A DNA stretch of 6,882 nucleotides, taken from NCBI GenBank assembly GCA_023411445.1, contig JAEYOT010000742.1:1-6882 (forward strand). The letters run 5' to 3'. Of the stretch, positions 1 through 5,804 are shown piece by piece. Within the stretch, counting starts at the first letter, position 1. Each line of letters opens with the position of its first letter. A program made the position numbers and the translations under genes. This DNA is from Pseudomonadota bacterium (GTDB lineage Bacteria > Myxococcota_A > Polyangia > Polyangiales > Polyangiaceae). Below the pieces are notes generated by a model. That model was not told the DNA's origin. It made no database searches and worked only from the letters and a program-made list of their open reading frames with translations.

Positions 1-981
1 CTCGAGCACACCGCGCAACGTCGGCGGGGCCGTCTTGACGACGCGCACCAGATAAGCCGCACCATCTCGGTCGAGATAGCCCTGGCGAATGGCGCTCTTG
101 ATGGCGCTGCGCAAAGCATGATCGGCACGGCCGCCGCTGCGCAGACGCTGGGCATCGATGCCGTAAGTCTCGACCGCGTAGTTGAAGCCGAGCCGGACCG
201 CCTCGTTGCGATCCACGTGCACGCCGCGTTCGAGCGCGCTGATCAGACAATCGCGCCATTGCTCGGCGGTGAGCTCATCGAGGTTCGTCTGAATCGCCCG
301 CACGAACCCCTTGCGCGGCCGATCGAACAGATTCGTGCCCCGCCGCGCCGCCAGCAGCCGCTCTTCGATCCCACCATAGACCCCGCCCGCCTGGCGCAGC
401 GCTTGGTACTTCAGGAAGCCCTGCGCGCGCAGCCGATCTGCCGCCAAGCGAATGGCCTGATCCAAGTCCAGCGGCCCCTCCCCGAGCAGCGTGCTCCACA
501 GCGCCAGCTGCTGAACCTCAGGCTCGAGCTCGAACAAATCCCGCGGCGTCCGAAGGTTCAAGACCTCGCACACCGACTGAATCGGTCGCGAATAATGCGT
601 AGGCGCCGCCGCTGCCGCCGACGCCTTCCCGGGCTCCACCCTCGACTCCAGCACCACCTGCAGCCCCTCCGGCAGCTCCAGCTTGTTGCCCGCCCAGTAC
701 AGCCAGACGCCCGGCCCCGCGATGGCGCGGCTGCTCAACGGCGACGGCGCCAGCAGGAACCGAAGCTCATCCCCCTTCTCGAACCACGCGAAGTGCCCGT
801 GGCTCGAAGCCCCTAGCGACACCTTGTCAGCATGGCGCTCGACCTCGCCCCAGAACGCATCCGCGTCCCGCCCGCTCGGCCGCTCGGTCACGACGTGGCA
901 GCGCTCCCCCCAAGCAAACCCCGCCTCCAGCGCCTCCCAAACGCGCTCGCCACCTGGACTGAACCACATCTGCTGACTCAT
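1..981 (-). CDS. hypothetical protein, C-terminal end missing (runs off left edge)
   Basis: An uninterrupted frame of 327 codons starts at the ATG at 981-979 and is still open at base 1, so the C-terminus lies outside the window. The start is supported by AGGAG at 994-990, eight bases upstream, and the first upstream in-frame stop is at 1056-1054. Codons are strongly G/C-ending. The protein begins MSQQMWFSPGGERVWEALEA. It has a Trp/Phe-rich N-terminal half (about 1-130), an Ala-rich linker near 140, and a helical C-terminal half. The last part (about 285-320) has a run ending in AIRQGYLDRDG and then a hydrophobic strand. This is the look of a small winged-helix domain and faintly recalls the DUF3320 tails of some restriction helicases, but that comparison is only an impression. 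There is no signal peptide or membrane helix. I do not recognise the family. That it is a gene is nearly certain; its function is unknown. Confidence 0.88.
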   Translation of the reverse strand, partial: MSQQMWFSPGGERVWEALEAGFAWGERCHVVTERPSGRDADAFWGEVERHADKVSLGASSHGHFAWFEKGDELRFLLAPSPLSSRAIAGPGVWLYWAGNKLELPEGLQVVLESRVEPGKASAAAAAPTHYSRPIQSVCEVLNLRTPRDLFELEPEVQQLALWSTLLGEGPLDLDQAIRLAADRLRAQGFLKYQALRQAGGVYGGIEERLLAARRGTNLFDRPRKGFVRAIQTNLDELTAEQWRDCLISALERGVHVDRNEAVRLGFNYAVETYGIDAQRLRSGGRADHALRSAIKSAIRQGYLDRDGAAYLVRVVKTAPPTLRGVLE

Positions 982-1357
982 CGCTTCCGCTCCTGCACCT
1001 GGCACCGCCAACCGACTGAGCGCCACCCCTTCTTCGGCCCCAACGGCCAAAGCTCAGGCGAGCGTCAGTGTCCTGGTTCATACCAAGGGGGCGCCAGAAT
1101 CTGGAGAAGAATCGCGCGAGGTCTGCCAGGAAACGACAGAGCGCGGGTGTTCAGCAGCGTGCCGCGCAGCCCGGGAGCCAAACAGACAGTTGGAGCCATC
1201 GCTCGAACGAAGCGCACTCTGTTCGAGTCGTCGCACCACGCAACTACTAGCTGCTAGCGCTCCCAATCCGGTGGGAGAGGGTTTCGCGCGGCGCTGCATG
1301 GCCATCGTTTAGCCGAACGAGGCTCGGACCATTGGGCTTTCCCACTCGTTCGTTCGC

Positions 1358-1385
1358 TGGCGGTTGCAAGGGAGACTTACCGCCA
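1358..1385. repeat. 7-bp inverted repeat, 14-nt spacer
   Basis: TGGCGGT at 1358-1364 is the perfect reverse complement of ACCGCCA at 1379-1385. It lies in the gene-free stretch, so it could be an operator or part of an RNA hairpin. A 7-bp repeat can occur by chance in GC-rich DNA. Confidence 0.35.
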
Positions 1386-1475
1386 CGATGCGCCCGAAGT
1401 TCTCCGCTGGGACGTCGAAGAAGAGACCACCTGCTCCCAGTTGTGGCACCCCGAGGCTGCGCTCGCTGCGTGTTA

Positions 1476-1514
1476 GTCGCCATCGGCGGCCGGTGCGCCT
1501 TTCGGCCTGGCGAC
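1476..1514. repeat. bulged 12-bp inverted repeat (hairpin candidate)
   Basis: GTCGCCA (1476-1482) pairs with TGGCGAC (1508-1514). Immediately inside, GGCCG (1488-1492) pairs with CGGCC (1503-1507) around a 10-nt loop. Together they make a 12-bp stem with one 5-nt bulge (1483-1487) on the left arm. It is the best structure in the gene-free region. There is no T-run on either side, so a simple rho-independent terminator is unlikely. Confidence 0.45.
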
Positions 1515-1700
1515 ATCACCTGCGGATACTTCTTCGGGTGACCTCCGGCCTTGGCTTGCCGGACGTGGGATCCCAGAAGCGCCAAATATTGAACTTCTGT
1601 GCACTCGGCACATGCGGATTCGTCGCAGTAGATCCTCTTCTGCCGGCCGTCCCATCCATGCTCTCCTTACTAAGGCAAATCGAATCACCTACTCGACGCA

Positions 1701-2730
1701 TCAAGGCTCACCGGCTTGCCCCTGTTCGTTCGAGGAGGGCTCGTCGGTGGCAGCGCTGAGTTGCAGAACTCTAGGTCTAAACACGCGGTGAAGCGCTTCC
1801 AGTTTGGCCTTGAGCCACTGGTGTTGAGCGGGCCAGTCGGCGCGATTCCGAATATTAGCATCACGACGGAAGAAGATCTTTTGGGCGCGGCGACCAGGCG
1901 TGTCGTCCCAGTTGAGCGGCTCACCCAGTTCAGCCTCGATGACGTCGCGATCGCGGGCCAGCGCCTGGAAGTAGGCCCGCGCGTGCGTCGGATGGTCGGT
2001 GTAAACCTCGGCGCGAAGCTCACCTGCGTACCCACCAGTCTCAGCGGTGTAGGTAGAGGCGACGGCCGCCAGGTGGATACCACTACGACCAAGGGCGAGG
2101 TTGATCCAGTTCTGAGGCAACGGCTTCTGGGGCCGAAGTGGTGATCCGGACGAGCTGATGAGCTTCGCAAGCTCGGCCCAGTACTCGAGCTGTAGCTGCT
2201 TGGTTTCAGTCAGCGTCCCCGCCGCAACCTGCTCCGCGACGCTGGCAACGGTTCGCGACCAGTCGTTCGGTTCCGAGACGACGTTGAACTTCGGCGCTAT
2301 TGGCGAGGTTCCGATCCGCCAGAGCTCAATCTCGAGGCCGAAACAACGAAGCCGCTCGTTGCCGAGCTCATTGAGCCAATCGAGCGCGGCCCGGTGTTCG
2401 TCGGTGAAGCGCTCGGCTATCCAGACCAACACGACCGCGTTGAGCCCTGCCGCGTACGTGAGAAGCTGACCCAGATGCGAGTGGTCAGTGCGTTCAAGCT
2501 GGTTCTCAATGAGGACCCAGGTATCACTGGTGCTCTGCTTACACAGGATATCTGCACGAAACGGACCCCACGCCCTTCTCCTGGGATTCGACCTCCAGCT
2601 CGAGGCGAAGAGTCTCGCCCAGCAGTTGAAGGTTCTGTGGGCGAGCCAACCACGGCGTGAAGTGCGTGGCCTCGTTCAGCCAGGCCTCGCGCAAGGGCAC
2701 TCGCTGCAGACGACCAAGGTCCTCTGTCAT
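1701..2730 (-). pseudogene. DUF4268 protein with PD-(D/E)XK-nuclease-like N-terminus, broken by a +1 frameshift
   Basis: The ATG at 2730-2728 opens MTEDLGRLQRVPLREAWLNE and runs 55 codons to EKGVG. The frame then moves by one base at the GGGG run (plus-strand CCCC, 2566-2569) and continues as PFRADILCKQ through to TGA at 1703-1701. Removing one G gives a 342-residue protein. As read, translation would stop at 2539 after 63 residues. Landmarks in the restored protein are FRADIL (57-62) and VLIENQLERTDH (72-83), a D...E-x-Q arrangement like a PD-(D/E)XK core. Next come HLGQLLTYAAGL (85-96), WIAERF..EH and PNDWSR, then a C-terminal DUF4268 domain (about 175-325) with an NWINLALGRSGIHL strand and an EPLNWDD motif. 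Members of this family are full-length proteins of about this size and are often near restriction or defence genes; a nuclease role is inferred. The gene follows a 35-codon ORF with an ATGA overlap. It may be intact in the organism if the extra G is a sequencing error. Confidence 0.85.
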
Positions 2731-2834
2731 GGCGCGGCACTCGGAGACGAGTTGTGATCGATGACGTGCGCGCTGGCGATGCGACGCAGCTCGTTGATAG
2801 TGCTGACGAGCGATATGGCTTTCTCGAAGTCCAT
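2727..2834 (-). CDS. 35-residue ORF translationally coupled to the DUF4268 gene
   Basis: The ATG at 2834-2832 begins MDFEKAISLVSTINELRRIA. After 35 codons it ends in a TGA (2729-2727) that shares bases with the ATG of the DUF4268 gene: a four-base ATGA overlap typical of coupled genes. A GGGGCAGAG stretch lies just upstream as a moderate ribosome site, and a stop at 2885-2883 closes the frame upstream with no other start codon between. The first 27 residues look like an amphipathic helix. The last eight (NSSPSAAP) are weaker. It could be a small partner or antitoxin-like peptide, a leader that sets translation of the nuclease-like gene, or the cut-off front of a longer protein. No family was recognised. 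Confidence 0.5.
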   Translation of the reverse strand: MDFEKAISLVSTINELRRIASAHVIDHNSSPSAAP

Positions 2835-2955
2835 AGGCTCTGCCCCGGCGGCTTTGCGTGATGATGAGATCTCGCGAAGCTTTCATAGTGACCGATTCGG
2901 TGGCGGCGACGCAAGTGAGGAGTGCGCGCACGAGTTAGTTCGCAGCATGGGAGTT

Positions 2956-2986
2956 TTTACAATTCACCACACCACGCGCGACTAAT
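2956..2986 (+). promoter_or_regulatory. weak sigma70-like promoter candidate for the exported-protein/DUF4041 operon
   Basis: TTTACA (2956-2961) resembles a -35 box and ACTAAT (2981-2986, four of six matches) a -10 box, with a long 19-base spacer. They lie in the only AT-rich patch of the 233-bp divergent region and would give a leader of about 75 bases before the ATG at 3068. High-GC promoters are often poorly conserved, so this is a weak call. Confidence 0.25.
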
Positions 2987-3044
2987 GGCTGAACGCCCGC
3001 ACGGCTTGCACTCCGGGCCGCGCCTGTGGCCTCATCAGAGATTC

Positions 3045-3057
3045 CGGCCCTAGGCCG
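3045..3057 (+). promoter_or_regulatory. hairpin abutting the ribosome site of the exported-protein gene
   Basis: CGGCC (3045-3049) and GGCCG (3053-3057) form a 5-bp stem around the loop CTA. The last stem base (3057) is the first base of the GAGGAGG ribosome site (3057-3063). Because the hairpin stops at the edge of that site it may tune translation, for example through stacking or partial masking. It is short, so chance is possible. Confidence 0.3.
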
Positions 3058-3067
3058 AGGAGGATCG

Positions 3068-3370
3068 ATGAAGCAGCTACTGGCAGGGATGATGGCGCTC
3101 GGGTTGGTGTACGGGCTGGCGACGCCGGCGGGAGCCGAGGGGAAGCGGAAGGGGCCGAGCGACGCGCAGATCAGGCAGATCTTGATCGATGAGTCGATCG
3201 CGGCGTACCCGGGCAACTGTCCTTGTCCGTACAACACGGCGCGCAATGGGTCGCGGTGCGGGAAGCGGAGCGCGTATAGCCGGCCGGGGGGGGCGGCGCC
3301 GCTTTGCTATCCAAGCGACGTGACGAACGAGATGGTGAAGGCGTATCGCGAAGCGCGCGCGCAGGAGTAA
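3068..3370 (+). CDS. small exported protein with four cysteines, conserved hypothetical
   Basis: The ATG at 3068 is preferred over an in-frame ATG at 3026 because GAGGAGG (3057-3063) sits four bases upstream and because translation then starts directly with a signal peptide. The product has 100 residues. Residues 1-23 are MKQLLAGMMALGLVYGLATP plus AGA, with likely signal peptidase I cleavage after AGA; the rest would be periplasmic or secreted. The mature part has a helix (SDAQIRQILIDESI, 31-44), then NCPCPYN (50-56), SRCGKRSAYSRPGG (62-75) and LCYPSDVT (79-86). Cysteines are at 51, 53, 64 and 80, suited to disulphides or metal binding. I recall this NCPCPYN...RCG.RSA.SRPGG...LCYPSDV pattern from uncharacterised proteobacterial proteins, with no known function. 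The stop is three bases before the DUF4041 start, and this gene's last codons carry that gene's ribosome site, so the two are cotranscribed. A run of eight Gs (3286-3293) lies within the SRPGG codons. Confidence 0.87.
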   Translation: MKQLLAGMMALGLVYGLATPAGAEGKRKGPSDAQIRQILIDESIAAYPGNCPCPYNTARNGSRCGKRSAYSRPGGAAPLCYPSDVTNEMVKAYREARAQE

Positions 3371-3373
3371 CGC

Positions 3374-4999
3374 ATGTCCTGGTTTTGGTTTCTGCTGTTC
3401 GTGGGCGTTGGGGTCTGGGGCTATCGGGCAGCGCGGCGCGCGGCTGAGCTGCAGCGGAGTGTCTCGGAGCTAACGGCGCATCGGGCGGCCCAGGACGCCC
3501 ACATTCAAGCGCTGCGGGCGCACAACCACGCGCTTCAGGAGTACTCAGCCGCGCAGCAGCAGCAACTGCACCACGTCATGGCCGAGAACCAGGAGCTGGG
3601 GCGCTATCGGCCGATCGTCGAGGTCGAACGCGAGGTGCACCAGCGTCGAGCCGCGATCGCCGCCATTGAAGCTGGGGCGCATCAACAAGCGGCGAACATC
3701 GTCGCCGCCGGAAACCAGCAAGCGGTGACGATCGTCACGGAAGCGCAACTCCGTGCTCATGCCATCGCGGAAGATGCGCTGGACGCCAAGCGCAATGCCG
3801 AGGCGTACAGGCTGGAGGCGCGAGCGCTGAAGAACGTCGTGGACGGGTACGGCGACCAGTACTTGGTGGCGACGGAAACCTTACTCGATGGGCTCGCGGA
3901 AGCGTTCGCTCATACGGACGCCGGCGCCAAGCTCAAGGAGTACCGTCAACGAACCAAGGCGATGATCAAAGCTGGCAAAGCGGCAACCTGTGACTACGTG
4001 GAGCCAGAGCGTCGGCAGGCGGCCATCGAGTTCGTCATTGACGCGTTCAATGGGAAGATGGACACCATCCTGGCCAGGAGCAAGGCCGACAACTTTGGCA
4101 CGTTGTACGAACAGATGGTGAACGGGTTCGCCATCGTGAACAAGAACGGGCGAGCGTTCCGCAACGCGCGAATCCTGCGAAGCTTCCTCGAGGCTCGCAT
4201 CGAGGAGCTGAGATGGGCCGTCATTGTGCACGAGCTCAAGGAGCGCGAGCGCGAGGAGCAACGGCGTTTGAAGGAGCAGCTGCGCGAGGAGGAACGGGCC
4301 CGCCGGGAGTACGAGCGAGCGCAAAGGGAAGCGGCGAAGGAGGAAGATGTGATTCGGCGTGCGATGGCAAGGGCACAGCAAGAGATCGCGCAAGCCACCG
4401 ATGCCCAACGAGCGAAGTACGAGGCCCAGCTACAGGAGCTTGCTCTGCGCTTGCAAGCGGCGGAGGAGAAGAACCAGCGGGCTCTCTCGATGGCGCAGCA
4501 GACCAAGCGAGGCCACGTTTACATCATCTCGAACATCGGTTCGTTCGGGGAAGACGTGTTCAAGATCGGCCTCACTCGCCGCTTGGAGCCGCTCGACCGC
4601 ATTCGTGAGCTGGGCGACGCGAGCGTTCCTTTCGACTTCGACGTCCACGCGCTCATCGTCAGTGACGACGCCCCGGCACTGGAGCGCGCTCTACATCGCC
4701 ATTTCCTCAATGCGCAGCTGAACAAGGTCAACCCGCGCAAGGAGTTCTTCCGCGCGAGCTTGACTATGATACGCGAGGAGGTCGAGAAGCTCGGCATCCA
4801 GGCCAGCTGGACCATGGCGGCTGCGGCGACGCAGTACCGCGAATCGGTAGCCATCGAGCGGGCCATCAAGGATGATCCGACGGCGTACAACGCGTGGGTC
4901 AATCGGCAGCTTGTCCTCGATCCCGTGGTGCTCGACGATCCGGATGAGGACGACACCACCTTGGCCACACCGCAAGCGGCGCCTGCCATCCTGAGCTGA
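3374..4999 (+). CDS. membrane-anchored DUF4041 protein with GIY-YIG (Mug113/T5orf172) nuclease domain, SNIPE-like
   Basis: A 541-residue protein; its ATG follows AGGAG (3363-3367) by six bases. Order of parts: an N-terminal membrane helix (about 3-17, FWFLLFVGVGVWGY) followed by positive residues; a coiled coil (about 22-150); DUF4041 (about 150-290), with GYGDQYLV, CDYVEPERR, FVIDAFNGKMD and FRNARILRSFLEARIEELRW cut across 157-281; a highly charged coiled coil (290-375); and a Mug113/T5orf172 domain (about 379-470). In the last, HVYIISN and VFKIGLT stand for the GIY and YIG strands. Candidate catalytic or structural residues are Y383, K397-G399, R409, E437, H441 and N453 in the NPRKEFF motif. 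All key positions of the family appear present. DUF4041-Mug113 proteins are known in phages and bacteria. The E. coli defence protein SNIPE is, from memory, a membrane-bound protein of this design that cuts phage DNA during injection. The same role here is inferred from architecture. The acidic tail after about 500 is not conserved. The family assignment is very secure. Confidence 0.95.
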   Translation: MSWFWFLLFVGVGVWGYRAARRAAELQRSVSELTAHRAAQDAHIQALRAHNHALQEYSAAQQQQLHHVMAENQELGRYRPIVEVEREVHQRRAAIAAIEAGAHQQAANIVAAGNQQAVTIVTEAQLRAHAIAEDALDAKRNAEAYRLEARALKNVVDGYGDQYLVATETLLDGLAEAFAHTDAGAKLKEYRQRTKAMIKAGKAATCDYVEPERRQAAIEFVIDAFNGKMDTILARSKADNFGTLYEQMVNGFAIVNKNGRAFRNARILRSFLEARIEELRWAVIVHELKEREREEQRRLKEQLREEERARREYERAQREAAKEEDVIRRAMARAQQEIAQATDAQRAKYEAQLQELALRLQAAEEKNQRALSMAQQTKRGHVYIISNIGSFGEDVFKIGLTRRLEPLDRIRELGDASVPFDFDVHALIVSDDAPALERALHRHFLNAQLNKVNPRKEFFRASLTMIREEVEKLGIQASWTMAAAATQYRESVAIERAIKDDPTAYNAWVNRQLVLDPVVLDDPDEDDTTLATPQAAPAILS

Positions 5000-5013
5000 C
5001 GCTTGGCCGTCAG
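4996..5013. terminator. symmetric hairpin between convergent genes, containing both stop codons
   Basis: CTGACG (4996-5001) and CGTCAG (5008-5013) form a perfect 6-bp stem with the loop CTTGGC. The plus-strand TGA (4997-4999) and the minus-strand TGA (5012-5010) lie within the two arms, and the genes are only ten bases apart. The position suits a two-way termination or 3'-end-protecting element. There is no U-tract, so a standard rho-independent terminator is doubtful. Confidence 0.45.
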
Positions 5014-5456
5014 GGGATACCTTCAGACCAGTCCCCCAACAACGGCGCGCCGGCGAGCGCGAGCTCGCGCCGGAGATCCTGCTCGAGCTGGTGGAGGACG
5101 GCAGGGGGACCGTGGATATGGAGCGGCGGCTTGCCGTGCCGGCCGAGGGAGAGCACGGTGGGACGGCTGAGGGCGCCGCGGCGCGGGTCCGGCTCGAGGC
5201 GAGCGCTGGTGAGGTGCGAAAGGGGCACCAGCTGCTCGACGAAGAGCCAGCGGCAGGCCACGCCGCGCGCGCTCACGGAAACGCGAGGCGGGATGGGCGA
5301 GGCGCCGATGGCCATGAGCAGTAGGGCTGCGATGCCCCAACCCTGGGCTAGGCACGCGATGGCTGGTATGGCGGCAAGGGCGAAGCCGAGCGCGAAGCGC
5401 TTCCAGATGAAGGGCTCGTTCCAGGAGAAGCGAGCCCAGGCAGCGGAGCTCGCCAT
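5010..5456 (-). CDS. two-helix membrane protein with possible bacterial PH-like domain
   Basis: The ATG at 5456-5454 gives 148 residues. An in-frame TTG at 5480 is possible but would overlap the upstream ORF by 25 bases. The ATG shares its A with the TGA of that upstream ORF (TGATG), which favours coupled translation at this site, and no strong ribosome site is otherwise seen. Layout: a short basic/aromatic N-terminus; two close hydrophobic segments (about 21-37 and 39-53, FALGFALAAIPAIACL and WGIAALLLMAIGA); then a cytoplasmic beta-rich stretch (about 57-135) with RVSVSARGVACRWLFVEQLV, PLSHLTSARLEPD and PTVLSLGRHGKPPLHIHG; and a final helix (AVLHQLEQDLRREL). Two helices followed by such strands and a C-terminal helix are reminiscent of YdbS/YdbT-type bacterial PH domain proteins. 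That is inference, and the exact role is unknown. It is convergent with the DUF4041 gene, with a shared hairpin between. Confidence 0.78.
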   Translation of the reverse strand: MASSAAWARFSWNEPFIWKRFALGFALAAIPAIACLAQGWGIAALLLMAIGASPIPPRVSVSARGVACRWLFVEQLVPLSHLTSARLEPDPRRGALSRPTVLSLGRHGKPPLHIHGPPAVLHQLEQDLRRELALAGAPLLGDWSEGIP

Positions 5457-5599
5457 CACCGCGACTCGAGGTCTCGGCAAGCCACTTCACAGGCGCCCAA
5501 GATGGTGCCGACACTGGCGCCGACAAAGACTGGGCACGCTGGTGGCAGCATGATGCAGCAGGCCTCGTGGCTCATGCGGTGGCAGTCGATGGTGGTCAT
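5456..5599 (-). CDS. 47-residue Cys-rich small protein coupled to the membrane protein
   Basis: The frame ends in a TGA (5458-5456) that overlaps the next gene's ATG by one base. It is clearly G/C-biased at third positions. From the ATG at 5599 the peptide has six cysteines (6, 14, 15, 22, 37, 41): MTTIDCHRMSHEACC, then a mostly apolar middle (PACPVFVGASVGTILGA), then CEVACRD. The start is uncertain. A GTG at 5671 would add 24 residues and an ATG at 5575 would remove eight; none has a clear ribosome site. The Cys spacing suggests metal binding or disulphides. The short apolar stretch could be a lone membrane segment. I recognise no family. Between this start and the gene at 5805 there are about 205 bases in which I see no gene. 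Confidence 0.55.
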   Translation of the reverse strand: MTTIDCHRMSHEACCIMLPPACPVFVGASVGTILGACEVACRDLESR

Positions 5600-5804
5600 G
5601 CCGAGGGTTCGGGACGCCGGGCTCGCCAGTTGCGCGAAATGTGCCGTGCCTCGCACGAGGAACGCCGCCACCCGCCGGCGTGACGGGCGCCGTGACCGCG
5701 ACGCCGCTCATCCTACGCATTCGTTCGTTCGAGGCGAGCGACAGAGACTTTTTACGTCATGAACTGATAGTTTCCGACATCTCCACCGCACGCGGGAGAG
5801 AGCC

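Larger units (their letters stand above)
995..1700. other. about 700 bp without a supported gene, rich in inverted repeats
   Basis: No frame here has both a credible start and the codon bias of the neighbours. The longest candidate is a minus frame, open from 1666 to 1247, that starts with a Cys-containing stretch (IYCDESACAECTEVQYLALL, about 1633-1574) and then becomes low-complexity and Arg/Pro-rich. It could be the decayed end of a gene. The stretch carries several short perfect inverted repeats: 1202-1208/1221-1227, 1260-1264/1273-1277, 1358-1364/1379-1385, the bulged 1476-1514, and the palindrome CCTTACTAAGG at 1665-1675 just past the DUF4268 stop. No tRNA, rRNA or mobile-element ends were seen. 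Confidence 0.5.

Noticed and set aside
118..816. Long plus-strand ORF (232 codons) at the left end
   Set aside because: It is antisense to the continuous minus-strand gene 981-1, has an Arg/Pro/Leu-rich composition typical of a shadow frame, and has no good ribosome site.
827..1081. Minus-strand ORF beginning MNQDTDAR
   Set aside because: It overlaps the start of the 981-1 gene in another frame and is Gly/Arg-rich. The ribosome site and codon bias favour the 981 start.
1221..1230. GTTCGAGTC resembling a tRNA T-loop
   Set aside because: The surrounding bases do not form acceptor, anticodon or D arms. The match is to a common short motif.
1716..2144. Plus-strand ORF of 142 codons
   Set aside because: It is antisense to the DUF4268 gene, whose family motifs are clear in the minus frame.
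4213..4721. Several overlapping ORFs on both strands inside 3374-4999
   Set aside because: All are out-of-frame shadows of the DUF4041 gene, whose frame matches the family throughout.
1724..5734. GTTCGTTCGAGG occurs at 1724-1735 and 5723-5734
   Set aside because: A single shared 12-mer in a window of this size is expected by chance, and the flanks differ.
2951..5755. Similar GA(G/C)TTTTTAC patches at about 2951 and 5746 in two intergenic regions
   Set aside because: Only about ten bases match and there is no common distance to a start. It is too weak to call a shared operator.
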